The translations under genes were made by a program, and so were the position numbers. A model generated the notes under the pieces. The model had not been told where the DNA came from. It searched no databases and was given only the letters and a program-made list of their open reading frames with translations. A stretch of DNA of 64,000 nucleotides from Oribacterium sinus (lineage in GTDB: Bacteria > Bacillota > Clostridia > Lachnospirales > Lachnospiraceae). Position 1 is the stretch's first letter; each line of letters opens with the position of its first letter. Below, in pieces: positions 15,949-26,144 of the stretch. Where the stretch lies: assembly GCF_014202695.1 (NCBI RefSeq), contig NZ_JACHHH010000007.1, positions 1-64,000 of the forward strand, given 5' to 3'.

Positions 15949-18789
15949 CTAATTCAAGTATCTCTTTAGATATTTTCCGGTATAGGATAGCGGATTTTCC
16001 GCTACCTCTTCCGGGGTGCCGGTACAAAGCACCGTTCCTCCGCCGCTTCCTCCTTCCGGCCCCATATCAATCAGGTAGTCGGCACACTTGATCACATCCA
16101 GATTATGCTCAATCACAAGAACCGTATTGCCGCCATCTGCCAGTCTTTGCAGCATTTCCACCAGCTTCCGTACGTCTTCAAAATGTAGGCCTGTAGTAGG
16201 CTCATCCAAAATATAGAGGGTTCTTCCGGTTCCTCTTCGGCTTAGCTCTGTAGCCAGCTTGATTCGCTGGGCCTCTCCTCCGGAAAGCTCCGTACTGGGC
16301 TGACCCAGGCGAATGTAGGAAAGTCCCACATCCATAAGAGTCTGCATTTTCCGTTGAATACTGGGGATATGGGCAAAGAAGTCATAGGCTTCCTCCACCG
16401 TCATATTCAAGACATCATAGATATTCTTTCCCTTGTAGCGAACCTCCAAGGTTTCCCGGTTGTAGCGTTTTCCGTTACAAACCTCGCAGGGCACATAGAC
16501 ATCCGGCAGGAAATGCATCTCGATCTTTACAATACCGTCTCCGGAGCAGGCCTCACAACGTCCACCCTTCACATTGAAGGAGAAACGCCCCTTCGTATAT
16601 CCTCTCTCTTTAGCATCCTTGGAACTGGCAAAGAGGTCACGAATCAGGTCAAAGACGCCGGTATAGGTTGCGGGGTTGGAACGGGGGGTTCTTCCGATAG
16701 GGCTTTGGTCAATGTCAATGACCTTATCCAAGGCTTCCAAGCCCTCCATCTTTCTGAATTTTCCGGGAATCATTTTGGCCTTGTTCAAGACCTTGGCACA
16801 ATGCTTATGGACGATTTCATTGACGAGAGAGGACTTTCCGGAACCTGACACTCCGGTGACACAGGTGAATACGGATAAAGGAATCTTTACATCCACATTT
16901 TTTAAATTATTTTCCTGGGCACCGTAAACATCCAAGGTTTTCGTAAAACTCCTTCTTTGCTTTGGCAGAGGAATCTTTTTCTTTCCGCTTAAATACTGGC
17001 CGGTTATAGAGTCCTTATTTTTCATAATCTCCTTGGCAGTACCTACAGCCACTACCTGTCCACCGTGTTCTCCGGCTCCCGGACCGATATCTACAATCAA
17101 ATCCGCCTCTCGCATGGTGTCTTCGTCATGCTCCACCACAATAACGGAATTTCCCAAATCTCGAAGGCGCTTTAAGGTGGCAATCAGCTTATCGTTATCC
17201 CTTTGATGAAGGCCGATACTGGGCTCATCCAAAATATAAGCAACCCCCACAAGACCTGAACCAATCTGAGTAGCCAGACGGATTCTTTGGGCTTCTCCTC
17301 CGGAAAGGGTGCCGGCAGAACGGGCAAGGCTTAGGTAATTCAGTCCCACATCCAGCATAAACTTGCTTCTGGCCTTAATCTCCCTAATGATTTGGTCTGC
17401 AATTTTCTCTTCCATGGCAGTGAGGGTCACAGAAGAAATCCAATCGTGGAACTGATCTAAGGGCAGAGTACAGGACTCGTAAATATTCTTCTCTCCCACC
17501 GTTACAGAAAGAGAGCCGGGCTTCAGTCTGGCTCCGTGACAGCTGGGACAGGGGGTAATTCGCATAAACTGCTCGTATTCCTGCTTCATTTTCTCGGAAA
17601 AGCACTCCTTATATCGTCTTTCCACATTATTGAGCAAGCCTTCAAATACCACACGGTGCACATTTCCCTTTCCAAACTGGGAGGCATAGCGTACCGTAAT
17701 ACTTTCCGTGCCGGTACCATGGAAAATAATCTTCCGAATCTTCTCCGGAAGCTCACAAAATGGAGTATCCAAAGAAAAGCCGTACTTTTCGCTTAAAGCC
17801 ACCAGCATGGCATGAGTAAAGCTTCCTTCATCCTTAGAATTCATCCAACCCATTACGGAAATGGCTCCCTGATTTAAAGACAAAGTTTCATCCGGAATCA
17901 TCAACTCCGCATCAAATTCCATCTTATAGCCTATTCCAAAGCAGGCAGGACAAGCCCCAAAGGGGTTATTAAAGGAAAAGCTTCTGGGCTCGATTTCCTC
18001 TATACTGCTGCCGTCCACAGGACAGGAAAAGCTGGTGGAAAGCCGTAGCTCCTCCCCGTTTAAAAAGTCCACAAGCAAAAGGCCGTTGCTTAAAGAAAGC
18101 ACCTGCTCTATGGAGTCGGTCAGACGCTTTTCAATTCCCTTCCGTACCACAAGACGGTCTACCAAAACTTCAATGGTATGCCGGTTATTTTTCTCTAAAT
18201 CAATCTCTTCTTCCAGCTCATACATATTGCCGTCAATTCTGACCCTCACAAAGCCGGAACGGCGAACGCTTTCCAAAAGCTTTTCGTGCTTTCCCTTCTT
18301 TCCTCTCACCACGGGAGCAAAGAGTTGCATCTTCGTCCCCTCTTCCCGCTTCATCAGAAGGTCCACCATCTCATCCACGGTCTGCTTCTTGATTTCTCTT
18401 CCACATTCCGGGCAATGAGGAATTCCTACCCTGGCATAGAGAAGTCTAAGATAATCATAGATTTCCGTTACCGTTCCCACGGTAGAACGGGGGTTTCTGT
18501 TGGTGGATTTTTGGTCAATGGAAATAGCCGGAGAAAGCCCTTCAATCAGCTCCACATCCGGTTTTTCCATCTGTCCCAAGAATTGTCTGGCATAGGAGGA
18601 CAGGGACTCCATATATCTTCTTTGCCCTTCGGCATAAATGGTATCAAAGGCCAGGGAGGACTTTCCCGATCCGGATAATCCTGTAAGAACCACCAAAGAA
18701 TCTCTGGGGATATCCAGATCCACATGCTTTAAATTGTGCTCATTCGCACCACGAATTTTTATCCACTTCTTTTCCAATGTATTTCCCAA
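15949..18789 (-). CDS. uvrA: Excinuclease ABC subunit A
   Basis: UvrA is the damage-recognition ATPase of nucleotide excision repair and loads UvrB on lesions. The 946 residues match the normal size. Two ABC modules are complete: Walker A motifs [14 protein letters not shown] and [13 protein letters not shown], signatures [14 protein letters not shown] and [14 protein letters not shown], and Walker B regions [14 protein letters not shown] and [14 protein letters not shown]. Zinc fingers appear as CPECGREI and [16 protein letters not shown]. uvrB is not in the window, so uvrA stands apart from it or the partner is elsewhere. Confidence 0.98.
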   Translation of the reverse strand: MGNTLEKKWIKIRGANEHNLKHVDLDIPRDSLVVLTGLSGSGKSSLAFDTIYAEGQRRYMESLSSYARQFLGQMEKPDVELIEGLSPAISIDQKSTNRNPRSTVGTVTEIYDYLRLLYARVGIPHCPECGREIKKQTVDEMVDLLMKREEGTKMQLFAPVVRGKKGKHEKLLESVRRSGFVRVRIDGNMYELEEEIDLEKNNRHTIEVLVDRLVVRKGIEKRLTDSIEQVLSLSNGLLLVDFLNGEELRLSTSFSCPVDGSSIEEIEPRSFSFNNPFGACPACFGIGYKMEFDAELMIPDETLSLNQGAISVMGWMNSKDEGSFTHAMLVALSEKYGFSLDTPFCELPEKIRKIIFHGTGTESITVRYASQFGKGNVHRVVFEGLLNNVERRYKECFSEKMKQEYEQFMRITPCPSCHGARLKPGSLSVTVGEKNIYESCTLPLDQFHDWISSVTLTAMEEKIADQIIREIKARSKFMLDVGLNYLSLARSAGTLSGGEAQRIRLATQIGSGLVGVAYILDEPSIGLHQRDNDKLIATLKRLRDLGNSVIVVEHDEDTMREADLIVDIGPGAGEHGGQVVAVGTAKEIMKNKDSITGQYLSGKKKIPLPKQRRSFTKTLDVYGAQENNLKNVDVKIPLSVFTCVTGVSGSGKSSLVNEIVHKHCAKVLNKAKMIPGKFRKMEGLEALDKVIDIDQSPIGRTPRSNPATYTGVFDLIRDLFASSKDAKERGYTKGRFSFNVKGGRCEACSGDGIVKIEMHFLPDVYVPCEVCNGKRYNRETLEVRYKGKNIYDVLNMTVEEAYDFFAHIPSIQRKMQTLMDVGLSYIRLGQPSTELSGGEAQRIKLATELSRRGTGRTLYILDEPTTGLHFEDVRKLVEMLQRLADGGNTVLVIEHNLDVIKCADYLIDMGPEGGSGGGTVLCTGTPEEVAENPLSYTGKYLKRYLN

Positions 18790-18853
18790 ACCTCTCTACA
18801 GTCTTGCATTTACTATTTGTCTTCTACCGTTTTCTTTATAATCTTTCTTGCAT

Positions 18854-18884
18854 AAAAAAGCCGGCAAACATTTGTTTGCCGACT
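18854..18884 (-). terminator. Terminator of the amino acid ABC transporter operon
   Basis: On the minus strand GTCGGCAAACaaatGTTTGCCGGC is followed by TTTTTT. It lies between the ATPase gene stop and the uvrA start and separates the two transcripts. Confidence 0.85.
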
Positions 18885-18987
18885 AAGCTTAACACCTCTA
18901 TAAGGGCTTTTCAAGGGCTTCTTCTTAGGGACTGATGAGGGGATTTTTTAGGACCTTATCGCCGCAAGAAAATATGCCTTACAAGCT

Positions 18988-19719
18988 TTAAAGCACCTTG
19001 GATAAAAAGCTCTGCACACGTTCATTTTCACAATGATAGAAAAAGTCTTCCGGAGCAGCTTCCGTAATAAAATAGCCATCCTCCAAGAAAAGCACTCGAT
19101 TGGAAACCTCTCTGGCAAAGCCCATTTCATGGGTCACCACCACCATGGTCATCTTCTCCTCTGCCAAATCCCGCATAACCTGAAGCACCTCTCCCACCAT
19201 TTCCGGATCCAGGGCCGATGTGGGTTCGTCAAAGAGCATTACATCCGGCTCCATGGCAAGGGCACGTACAATGGCAACTCTTTGCTGCTGTCCGCCGGAT
19301 AACTGTAAGGGAAATTGCCCTGCCTTGTCCTCAAGACCAACTCTTTTTAAAAGAGCCATAGCCTTCTCCTCCGCCTCCTCCTTGGACTTTTTTAGGAGTT
19401 TTCTTGGCCCCAGAGTCAGGTTATCCAAAATGCTCATGTGGGGGAAAAGGTTAAATTGCTGAAATACCATCCCCATCTTCTGCCGTAAAACATCTACATT
19501 CTTACTACGTAATACGCTTTGTCCTTCAAAGATAATATCTCCCTTTGTAGGGCTTTCCAAAGCATTTAAGCAACGGAGAAAGGTGGACTTTCCGGAACCG
19601 GAGGGGCCGATAATACTAATCACATCTCCCTTATGGATTTCCACGGAGATATCATGTAAAACCTCTTGGTTTTTGAATTTCTTATGGAGATGTTCTACCT
19701 TAATCAAGACCTCTGCCAT
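18988..19719 (-). CDS. Polar amino acid ABC transporter ATP-binding protein
   Basis: The 243-residue ATPase belongs to the GlnQ/HisP group. Walker [20 protein letters not shown]-loop [20 protein letters not shown], signature [17 protein letters not shown], Walker [20 protein letters not shown] and the H-loop [13 protein letters not shown] are all present. It powers uptake through the permease one base upstream and the lipoprotein further upstream. Confidence 0.95.
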   Translation of the reverse strand: MAEVLIKVEHLHKKFKNQEVLHDISVEIHKGDVISIIGPSGSGKSTFLRCLNALESPTKGDIIFEGQSVLRSKNVDVLRQKMGMVFQQFNLFPHMSILDNLTLGPRKLLKKSKEEAEEKAMALLKRVGLEDKAGQFPLQLSGGQQQRVAIVRALAMEPDVMLFDEPTSALDPEMVGEVLQVMRDLAEEKMTMVVVTHEMGFAREVSNRVLFLEDGYFITEAAPEDFFYHCENERVQSFLSKVL

Positions 19720-19720
19720 C

Positions 19721-20410
19721 TTATCCCCTTTCTTTTCTTTGGAATGCCTCTTCCATCTTTTTCTCCAGGAAGGAGAAGAACATGGTTAAAATCAGATAAA
19801 TCAAAGCTACCGTAAGTAGCGGTGTCCAAGAATCATAGGTTCTGGAGCGGACAATGTCTCCCGCCTTGGTCAAATCCTGTACCGCAACATAACCTGCCAC
19901 CGCAGTCTCCTTAATAAGAACGATAAACTCATTAAAGATAGCCGGAAGCACATTTCGAACCGCCTGTGGCATAATGATATAGCGCATAGTCTCCCCATAG
20001 CTAAAGCCAAGAGATCGGCCTGCCTCCATCTGTCCCTTGGGGATGGACATGATTCCGGAACGAATGATTTCCGCCACATAGGCTGCGGAGTTTAGGCCGA
20101 AAGCAATAATTCCCACAAACACTCCGGAGAAAATACGGGAAGTAAAGATACAGTAATAAAAAATCATCAGCTGAATTACCGCCGGAGTACCTCGCATAAT
20201 GGTCAGATAAAACTGACAAATCCCGTTGGCTATCTTGCCTTTTCCGGTTCTGTCATAGGTACTTCTTATCATACCGATGACAAAGCCTAAAGCTACACCG
20301 ATTAAAAGGGCAAAAAACGTGATAATCAAAGTATTTTTCAGTCCCTCCAGGAAATAGAGATAGCGTTTATCCTGCACCAGATTCATATACAGATGTTCCT
20401 GTAATGACAT
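19721..20410 (-). CDS. Polar amino acid ABC transporter permease
   Basis: This 229-residue integral membrane protein belongs to the HisM/GlnP family. [20 protein letters not shown] starts the first membrane segment. The EAA loop appears as [20 protein letters not shown], the site that contacts the ATPase. It probably forms a homodimer, as no second permease is present. It sits between the binding protein and the ATPase. Confidence 0.95.
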   Translation of the reverse strand: MSLQEHLYMNLVQDKRYLYFLEGLKNTLIITFFALLIGVALGFVIGMIRSTYDRTGKGKIANGICQFYLTIMRGTPAVIQLMIFYYCIFTSRIFSGVFVGIIAFGLNSAAYVAEIIRSGIMSIPKGQMEAGRSLGFSYGETMRYIIMPQAVRNVLPAIFNEFIVLIKETAVAGYVAVQDLTKAGDIVRSRTYDSWTPLLTVALIYLILTMFFSFLEKKMEEAFQRKERG

Positions 20411-20435
20411 ATTTTACTCCCCTCTACAGCGAGAT

Positions 20436-20456
20436 GTCCCGCCACTTAGGCAGGAC
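20436..20456 (-). other. Intercistronic hairpin between binding protein and permease
   Basis: GTCCtGCC pairs with GGCgGGAC on the minus strand around a five-base loop. Such hairpins after the binding-protein gene commonly keep its transcript more abundant than the membrane genes, which is an inference here. Confidence 0.5.
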
Positions 20457-20482
20457 ACCCAAAATGATTACAAAGCAACTGC

Positions 20483-21313
20483 TTATTTTGCCTGAATATA
20501 CTTCGCTGTGATTTCCTCCAGCTTACCATTATCCTTCAGCTTCTTTAAAGCCGCATTAATCTTTTCTACCAGCTCCGTGTTTCCTTTCTTTACACAGATA
20601 GCATAATCCTCTTCCGCATAAGCACTGTCCAAAAGCTTTAAGCCCTTATTCTGAGAAACAAATACCTCTGCCGGATTCTTATCAATAATCACCGCATCTA
20701 CCTTACCTGCCTGTAAGGCCTGAACCGCATCTGCTCCCTTGGGAAAACGCTCTACGCTTTTTTCCCCTAAATCGTCTGTGGAATACAGGTCTCCGGTGGT
20801 TCCCTGTTGTACGCCCACCTTCTTTCCCTTTAAATCATCAATCTTGCTGATGCTGGAATCCTCTGTCACAATGACACTCTGTACAGAGGTGGCATAGGAA
20901 TCGGAGAAATCTACATTCTTTAAACGATCCTCATTAACCGTCATGCCGGCTGCACCAAAATCTGCCTTTCCGGACTGCACTGCGGGAATAATGGCATCAA
21001 AGGCAATATCGGAAATCTCCAGCTTCATTCCCATCTCTTCTGCAATAGCTTCCGCAATGTCCACATCAATCCCTACAATATCTTTTCCCTCGTGGTATTC
21101 ATAAGGAGGAAATTCCGCATTGGTAGCCATAATCAATGTACCGCCCTTTGCTTCCGCCTTAGCCGAATCCGTTTCCTTCGACCCTCTCGCCTGACTGCCC
21201 TGTTCTGTTCCCGCTTCACTACCCTTTGCTGTTCCTTCCGTACTTCCTTTGGAACCGCCGCAAGCTACCAAAGACAATCCTGCCAATGCCGCAATCAATA
21301 AGTACTTTTTCAT
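20483..21313 (-). CDS. Polar amino acid ABC transporter substrate-binding lipoprotein
   Basis: The 276-residue protein begins MKKYLLIAALAGLSLVACGG, a lipoprotein signal with the lipidated Cys at residue 18. A low-complexity Gly/Ser/Thr/Glu linker (about residues 19-55) leads into an SBP family 3 domain: TLIMATNAEFPPYEYHEG, VGIDVDIAEAIAEEMGMK, KADFGAAGMTVNEDR and GKKVGVQQGTTGD. An Arg normally holding the amino acid carboxylate is not clear in GMTVNEDRLKNVDF, so the ligand is left open. The start is set by GGAGGAGAGAAT before ATG; the longer frame to 21358 lacks such a site. Confidence 0.93.
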   Translation of the reverse strand: MKKYLLIAALAGLSLVACGGSKGSTEGTAKGSEAGTEQGSQARGSKETDSAKAEAKGGTLIMATNAEFPPYEYHEGKDIVGIDVDIAEAIAEEMGMKLEISDIAFDAIIPAVQSGKADFGAAGMTVNEDRLKNVDFSDSYATSVQSVIVTEDSSISKIDDLKGKKVGVQQGTTGDLYSTDDLGEKSVERFPKGADAVQALQAGKVDAVIIDKNPAEVFVSQNKGLKLLDSAYAEEDYAICVKKGNTELVEKINAALKKLKDNGKLEEITAKYIQAK

Positions 21314-21454
21314 ATTCTCTCCTCCTTCAATACACCTAATCATCCTGATTTCAAACAAGCTTTCCGTTCATAAACTGTTCAGCCTGTTAAAGCAAGTGCC
21401 TTACTGTCCGGTCAAATAGCGGGCAATGTATAAAGCAAAGCTTTTATGTGCATA

Positions 21455-21482
21455 ATTATACTTTTATATTCGGGAGTGTCAA
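21455..21482 (-). promoter_or_regulatory. Promoter of the amino acid ABC transporter operon
   Basis: TTGACA (21477-21482) and TATAAT (21455-21460) on the minus strand are 16 bases apart. The leader to the start codon is about 140 bases and shows no obvious riboswitch. Confidence 0.7.
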
Positions 21483-21565
21483 GGACTTTTTTGAATATTT
21501 TTGCATATTTTCTTTTTTATTTGCATAAGTGGAGTTTTCATTGAACGTTTGCAAATATTTCCCTG

Positions 21566-22144
21566 CTAAAAATATTGTCGGAAAAAAGGCTTCAGGCGCT
21601 TCATTAAAATCCCCCCTAAAATCCCTATCAGAACCCCTGCCACAGAGCCTGCAATCAGTAAATAAGGAAGATAATACCAAAGGGCCGTGTTTCTTAGCAA
21701 AAAAGCCGCCATAAAAACCTGACCGATATTATGAAAGATTCCTCCAATCAAGCTAACACTGACTGTGGAAAAATGAACTAAGTTTTTAAACAGAAGCATC
21801 ATCAAAAAACTGCATAAAAATCCACTTAAGGAATAACTAAGAGTCAAAGCATTTCCAAATAAAAGCGATAAAAGAATGATTCTTAAAAAGCCGATTACCG
21901 CTGTAGGAAATGGTCCTACGGAAAACAGCATTATAATATTCACTAAATTCGCCAGCCCCAGTTTCACTCCCGGAATGGGGATAGGCGTAGGAAGCTGAGC
22001 CTCCACATATCCCAAAATCATGGAAATGGCTAAAAACATGGCATAAATACTAAGATGAATGCTGCTTCTACGCCTTGCTCCTTGGGGAACTTTCCCGGAA
22101 ATTTCATTTTCCCGGGAGCTTTTCTTTTTTTCCCTATCCTGCAT
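21566..22144 (-). CDS. Gx transporter / heptaprenyl diphosphate synthase component I-like membrane protein
   Basis: The 192-residue protein has a charged N terminus and about five membrane segments. IYAMFLAISMILGYVEAQLP, the PIPIPGVKLGLANLVNIIML block and a C-terminal glycine-rich segment (AGSVAGVLIGILGGILMK) are the hallmarks of the Hpre_diP_synt_I/Gx family. The family is often paired with an FMN-binding protein or NusG-like domain in Rnf-linked loci, but no such neighbour is present. Its substrate is not known from sequence. Confidence 0.85.
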   Translation of the reverse strand: MQDREKKKSSRENEISGKVPQGARRRSSIHLSIYAMFLAISMILGYVEAQLPTPIPIPGVKLGLANLVNIIMLFSVGPFPTAVIGFLRIILLSLLFGNALTLSYSLSGFLCSFLMMLLFKNLVHFSTVSVSLIGGIFHNIGQVFMAAFLLRNTALWYYLPYLLIAGSVAGVLIGILGGILMKRLKPFFRQYF

Positions 22145-22217
22145 GATCCTCCTAACTCCTATTCTATGCTAATAAAAACTATGCTTTTCTATTATGCTAT
22201 ACCGTCTTTTATGACAT

Positions 22218-22244
22218 GAAAAAGGACGGCGCACGCGCCGTCCT
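22218..22244 (-). terminator. Terminator of the cold-shock gene
   Basis: GGACGGCGCgtGCGCCGTCC followed by TTTTTC on the minus strand is a very stable stem. The plus strand also has a T-rich run after it, so it may stop both directions. Confidence 0.85.
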
Positions 22245-22368
22245 GCTTTTGCTTTTCTTTCATCTTGATACTTCTGCAATGCTGTCCTTCTTCTCATGCT
22301 GTCTTACTTAACCGTCTGTCCCGAGAAGTCGTCTATATTACAAAATGATTCAAACCCGAAGAGAAAAA

Positions 22369-22566
22369 TTAAAGCTTTACTACGTTAGTAGCCTGAGGTC
22401 CCTTAGCTCCGTCAACTACTTCGAACTCAACGGCCTGACCTTCTTCCAAAGACTTGAATCCGTCTCCGGACAATCCGGAATAATGTACGAATACATCCTT
22501 TCCTGTCTCATCAGAGATAAATCCATAACCCTTCTGGTTGTTAAACCACTTTACTGTACCTTTCAT
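22369..22566 (-). CDS. Cold-shock RNA-binding protein
   Basis: The 65-residue protein [18 protein letters not shown] with DVFVHYSGL is a single CSD domain with both RNP motifs, acting as an RNA chaperone. The start is the Met of MKGTVKW, after GGAGGATATAGTA; the longer frame upstream is untranslated leader. It is monocistronic, with its own promoter and a strong terminator. Confidence 0.97.
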   Translation of the reverse strand: MKGTVKWFNNQKGYGFISDETGKDVFVHYSGLSGDGFKSLEEGQAVEFEVVDGAKGPQATNVVKL

Positions 22567-22617
22567 TACTATATCCTCCAAAAAACAATTGCAACCGAAA
22601 TTGATTACAACAATGGA

Positions 22618-22646
22618 AGAATACCATATCCCCTGCACTTCGTCAA
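22618..22646 (-). promoter_or_regulatory. Promoter of the cold-shock gene
   Basis: TTGACG (22641-22646) and TATTCT (22618-22623) on the minus strand are spaced by 17 bases, and leave a leader of about 45 bases. Confidence 0.55.
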
Positions 22647-22743
22647 CCGCATTTTTAGAAGAATCCCAGCATTTTGGTTTTTTTCTGAATGGTTTTATCC
22701 CTCTTTTTTAGAAAACTCGAAAAATAGAAGCCTTGTGAAAAAA

Positions 22744-23619
22744 TTATCTGTTGAGCAATTCTTCTAAATCATTCTCTGAAAAGATGTACTTCTTATTGCA
22801 GAAATCACAACGTACTTCCTGGGATTTATGGTCGGAAAGTAAAGATTCAATCTCTTTCTTTCCCAAAGAAATCAAAGCTTTCTCCACCCTTTCTCTGCTG
22901 CAGTTGCAGTGATAGCGAAGCTCCCGCTTCTCATGAATTTCCAGTCCGAAATCTCCCAACAAATACTCCAGAAGCTCCTCCGGTGTATGCTTTGCCAGTA
23001 AATCCGTAACGGAATGAACCTTGGATAACTTCTCCTCCAGCTTATCCAGAAGACTTTCCTCTGCAAAGGGGAGAAGCTGAATAATAAAGCCTCCGGACTC
23101 AGCCACGGTATTTTCCTTATTCATCAGGACTCCAAGGCCTACTGAAGAAGGAATCTGCTCACTGATACTGTAGTAAGCATTGATATCCTCGGCAATTTCT
23201 CCGCTGATTAAGGCAGTCTGTCCCACGTATGGCTCTCCTAAGCCATTGTCCCGGATCACGGAAAGGAAACCGTTCCCCACGGCGCCACCTACATTTAAGT
23301 GACCATCCTCCCTTGCGGGAAGAATCACATAGGGATTCCCGCAAACGCCCTTTACATTGCCATGGGAGTCTGCCGTAGCCACAAGACTCTTCATCGGGCC
23401 GTCTCCCTTGATGGATAGGGTAATCAGGTCTTTCTCTCCCTTTAACTCCACTCCCATCATCAGAGCCGCACTCATCAATCTGCCCATAGCCGCAGTGGCA
23501 ATGGGGGAAGTATTATGAATTCGTCTTTGCTCCTCTGCCGTATTTCTGGTGCTGCAGGCAAAGGCGCGAATCTGCCCTTCTGCCGCAGTCCCTCTTACCA
23601 AATAGTCCGCATTAGCCAT
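22744..23619 (-). CDS. hslO: Redox-regulated chaperone Hsp33
   Basis: Hsp33 is a cytoplasmic holdase that becomes active when its four zinc-binding cysteines are oxidised. The 291-residue protein has the domain core (ATAAMGRLMSAALMMG, GNPYVILPAREDGHLNVGGA) and the C-terminal redox switch with HCNCS and CDFC, exactly the CxC plus CxxC set. The ATG overlaps the stop of the SEC-C gene by eight bases, so the two are translationally coupled. Confidence 0.97.
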   Translation of the reverse strand: MANADYLVRGTAAEGQIRAFACSTRNTAEEQRRIHNTSPIATAAMGRLMSAALMMGVELKGEKDLITLSIKGDGPMKSLVATADSHGNVKGVCGNPYVILPAREDGHLNVGGAVGNGFLSVIRDNGLGEPYVGQTALISGEIAEDINAYYSISEQIPSSVGLGVLMNKENTVAESGGFIIQLLPFAEESLLDKLEEKLSKVHSVTDLLAKHTPEELLEYLLGDFGLEIHEKRELRYHCNCSRERVEKALISLGKKEIESLLSDHKSQEVRCDFCNKKYIFSENDLEELLNR

Positions 23620-24160
23620 TTTGTAATAATTCTCTCTCTTTTTCTTCGTCTTTTCTCATGCAACACTTTTTGTATTTCTTTCCGGAGCCGCAGGGACAAG
23701 CATCATTTGGATAAATCTTCTTGCTCTCTCTCTTCACCGTTCCGGACTTCTTCTGCTCCTTATAGAGCTCTTTTCTCTTCTCCTCTGTCAAAATGGAATC
23801 CCAAGCCGGAAGCTCATAGAGCCAGGAAGCCTTGGCCTCCACCATGTTGTAGTACAGCTTTTCCGGATCAATCTGAATCTTAACAACGGTATCTTCTTCC
23901 ATAGTATCTATAGGATTATGATAGCCTGCTAAAGACTCATCGATTCCGTCCAGAATTCCTACGAAAATGAAGGGGTCGATGGAGAACTTCTCTGCCAACT
24001 CCTTTACACTTCCCTCATAAACCTTCTTCGGATCCTTCAGGATTTCCTCGTAAAATCCCTTCTCCAAAGCAAAATACTTCTGCCAAAGAGCTTCCTGCTC
24101 CTGCTTATTCATTCCGTTTCCGTAGGCGGTATTTCTCCAATTTTCTAACAAAGTTGCCAT
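23612..24160 (-). CDS. SEC-C motif protein
   Basis: The 182-residue protein ends with the zinc-binding SEC-C motif PNDACPCGSGKKYKKCC near its C terminus. The helical N-terminal part (WRNTAYGNGMNKQEQEALWQ) matches uncharacterised Firmicutes SEC-C proteins. GGAG six bases upstream selects the ATG of MATLLENW; the frame is open further upstream without a better site. The partner of the zinc finger (ribosome or SecB-like chaperone function) is unknown. Coupling to hslO suggests a role in proteostasis. Confidence 0.85.
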   Translation of the reverse strand: MATLLENWRNTAYGNGMNKQEQEALWQKYFALEKGFYEEILKDPKKVYEGSVKELAEKFSIDPFIFVGILDGIDESLAGYHNPIDTMEEDTVVKIQIDPEKLYYNMVEAKASWLYELPAWDSILTEEKRKELYKEQKKSGTVKRESKKIYPNDACPCGSGKKYKKCCMRKDEEKERELLQNG

Positions 24161-24318
24161 AGCTATCTCCATTTCTTCATTTTTCTTTAGACTCAAAGCG
24201 AGCAAATCTCGCAAAGCGCTTTCCTCTTAGGGGCAATTCCCCGATAACTTTATGATTATATCAAAAATCCCAACTTTTACAACCAAAGGATATGGGAGCA
24301 AATCCTCACAGAATATAC

Positions 24319-24555
24319 GGGTAAATTTTGACAGCTAAGAAGGAATACATCGGTTCTTAAATCGGTTTTTCTGCATATAGTGCTGAACAGGGGCACGCTC
24401 CCGCTAACCTCGCCTTCGCAGCGGTACTAACTTCAAGTTGCGCTTCGCTTGCTTTCAGCAAGTACCGGCGGGCTCAGATTACCCCTCCTTCAGCACTCTA
24501 TGTAGAAAAACGATGGAAAACATTTTATCTCCTTCTTAGCTGTCTAAATTTTCCC
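24319..24555 (-). repeat. Intergenic structured repeat, copy C (full length, minus orientation)
   Basis: On the minus strand the core GGGGTAATCTGAGCCCG...GGTACTT...TTAGTACCGC...AGCGGGAGCGTGCCCC runs from 24485 to 24389. The arms are about 70 bases each: GGGTAAATTTTGACAGCT (24319) faces AGCTGTCTAAATTTTCCC (24555), and TGCTGAAC/CTTCAGCA close the core. The right arm includes the last four codons of the AI-2E gene. This accounts for most of the 24161-24543 gap. Confidence 0.88.
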
Positions 24556-25758
24556 CAAATCCTCAAAGTATTCTGCTTGATTCGGAATTTGCTTCTTCTC
24601 CAAACGCTTATTGGCATAGCGCCGGATGCTGTTCAGAATAACCGCCCATAAAGGTACGGCGATAATCATTCCCACAAAGCCGAAAAGTCCGCCGAATAGA
24701 ATGATGGAGAACAGTACCCAGAAGCTGGAAAGTCCGGTGGAGTCTCCCAAAATCTTCGGTCCGATTACATTTCCGTCCAGCTGCTGGATAGCTAAAATGG
24801 CAATAGCAAAATACAGAGCCTGCAACGGACTGCTTAACATAATCAAGATAATACAGGGAATGGCCCCCACAAAGGGTCCGAAGAAAGGCACCACATTGGT
24901 CACGCCAATGATTACGGAAACCAACAGGGTGTAAGGCATCTTCATAATGCTTAAAACAAAGAAGGTTAGAATTCCAATAATCACACTGTCAATAATTTTC
25001 CCCAAAATAAAACCGCCGAACATCTTGTGAACATACTGCAGTTCTTCAATAATTCCTTTCGCTTTTTCCTTGGAAAAGATAGCAAAAAGGAGCTTTCTGA
25101 ATTGTAGCTTCAAGGTCTTTTTCAGGTTTAAAAGGTAAACCATCACAATCAAACCGATTAAGATATTCTTAACCACCGTAAAGGTATTCCAAATACCATC
25201 CCGGAAAAAAGCGGCAATATTTTGTATATGTCCCAAAATCGTCTGGGCACTTTCCGGTTTACTACTGAAAAAGGCGCTGATTTCCGTATACAAATCTTCT
25301 ACATACTCTCTGGCTTCGGGATAATTGGTCAGCAGGGTTTGGATTCTTTCATAGGAGCGATTAATGGCATCCGGTAAAGTCATATATAAGTTATAGATAG
25401 ACTTTGTCAGCTCCGGAATCAAAAGAGACACCAGACTTCCTCCAATAAGAGTCAGAAACAATAAGCTGCAAATAGTGGCAAGAAAACTGCTTGCGGTACT
25501 CTGCTTTTTACTTTTTTTGCGAAATAGCTTTACTAAAAGAACTTCCGATATCTTTACCACAAAGTTATATACCGGGCTCATTAAATAGGCTAAAACCGCT
25601 CCATAAATAATGGGCATCAGAATCTGAATAAATAAATTAAAGTTTTTGTTTATAGTCTCTAAATGGCTCACTATAATAAAAAGTAGGGAAGTTGCTGCCA
25701 ATACCAAAAAGGCAGTAATTCCCCACTTGATTTGTTCTGTCCAATTTTCCCTTTTCAT
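24544..25758 (-). CDS. AI-2E family transporter (PerM-like permease)
   Basis: The 404-residue membrane protein has about eight hydrophobic segments. Family landmarks are GFILGKIIDSVIIGILTFFV, GVTNVVPFFGPFVGAIPC and QLDGNVIGPKILGDSTGLS. Members have been linked to export of AI-2 or to Na+/H+ exchange; substrate cannot be inferred. Its 3' end lies inside the arm of repeat copy C, which would be transcribed with it. Confidence 0.93.
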   Translation of the reverse strand: MKRENWTEQIKWGITAFLVLAATSLLFIIVSHLETINKNFNLFIQILMPIIYGAVLAYLMSPVYNFVVKISEVLLVKLFRKKSKKQSTASSFLATICSLLFLTLIGGSLVSLLIPELTKSIYNLYMTLPDAINRSYERIQTLLTNYPEAREYVEDLYTEISAFFSSKPESAQTILGHIQNIAAFFRDGIWNTFTVVKNILIGLIVMVYLLNLKKTLKLQFRKLLFAIFSKEKAKGIIEELQYVHKMFGGFILGKIIDSVIIGILTFFVLSIMKMPYTLLVSVIIGVTNVVPFFGPFVGAIPCIILIMLSSPLQALYFAIAILAIQQLDGNVIGPKILGDSTGLSSFWVLFSIILFGGLFGFVGMIIAVPLWAVILNSIRRYANKRLEKKQIPNQAEYFEDLGKI

Positions 25759-25848
25759 GGCTCCATTCTCCTAAAAAGAACGATTCTGAATACACCGTTC
25801 TATACATCTATCTCTTTTCCCTGCACTACCGCTTATTACTACATATAA

Positions 25849-25932
25849 AAGCCGGGTACTCCGGCTTAATATACTATAAAAATAAGCCCCAGGCTTAGTA
25901 TAAACAATAAAAGCTAAGTACTCTACCTTAGC
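25849..25932 (-). terminator. Three consecutive terminator-like hairpins
   Basis: Read on the minus strand, in order, these are GCTAAG/CTTAGC followed by TTTTATTG (25909-25932), TAAGCC/GGCTTA followed by TTTTTAT (25878-25897) and AAGCCGG/CCGGCTTTTAT (25849-25867). They lie just downstream of the U-run that ends the 6S-like RNA and upstream of the AI-2E gene, insulating it. Confidence 0.7.
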
Positions 25933-25940
25933 CTGAATAC

Positions 25941-26138
25941 AAAAAAATCAGACTCACCAAAGCGCCGTACCACACGTTTGACTCCTAGCATAAAGCCAGG
26001 TGGGTTACCTCACGGATTTCTCAAGGATCCTTAACCGCAGGACGGAAGGCTTGCTATCCTAATCGCAAATATCGGAATCCCGTATGTCATATTTGTAGGT
26101 TCAAATTGTGTGGACTCGAACGCCCCAGCCAAGTCTGT
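25941..26138 (-). ncRNA. ssrS: Probable 6S RNA
   Basis: A transcript of about 195 bases is defined by a strong promoter and a 3' U-run. Its ends pair (CAGACT near 26137 with AGTCTG near 25950), followed by GGGGCG/CGCTTT and CCACAC/GTGTGG, giving the long closing stem expected of 6S RNA. The middle contains unpaired stretches and a second hairpin half, as in the 6S central bubble. The 3' strand GGCGCTTTGGTGAG resembles GGTTGGTGAG of E. coli 6S. No SRP, tmRNA or RNase P signature is seen. 6S RNA binds the sigma-70-type holoenzyme and tunes transcription in stationary phase. Confidence 0.65.
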
Positions 26139-26144
26139 AAAAAA

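Noticed and set aside
25941-26138. SRP RNA, tmRNA or RNase P RNA instead of 6S RNA
   Set aside because: No SRP tetraloop region, no tRNA-like ends with a tag frame, and the RNA is too short for RNase P. End-to-end pairing suits 6S RNA best.
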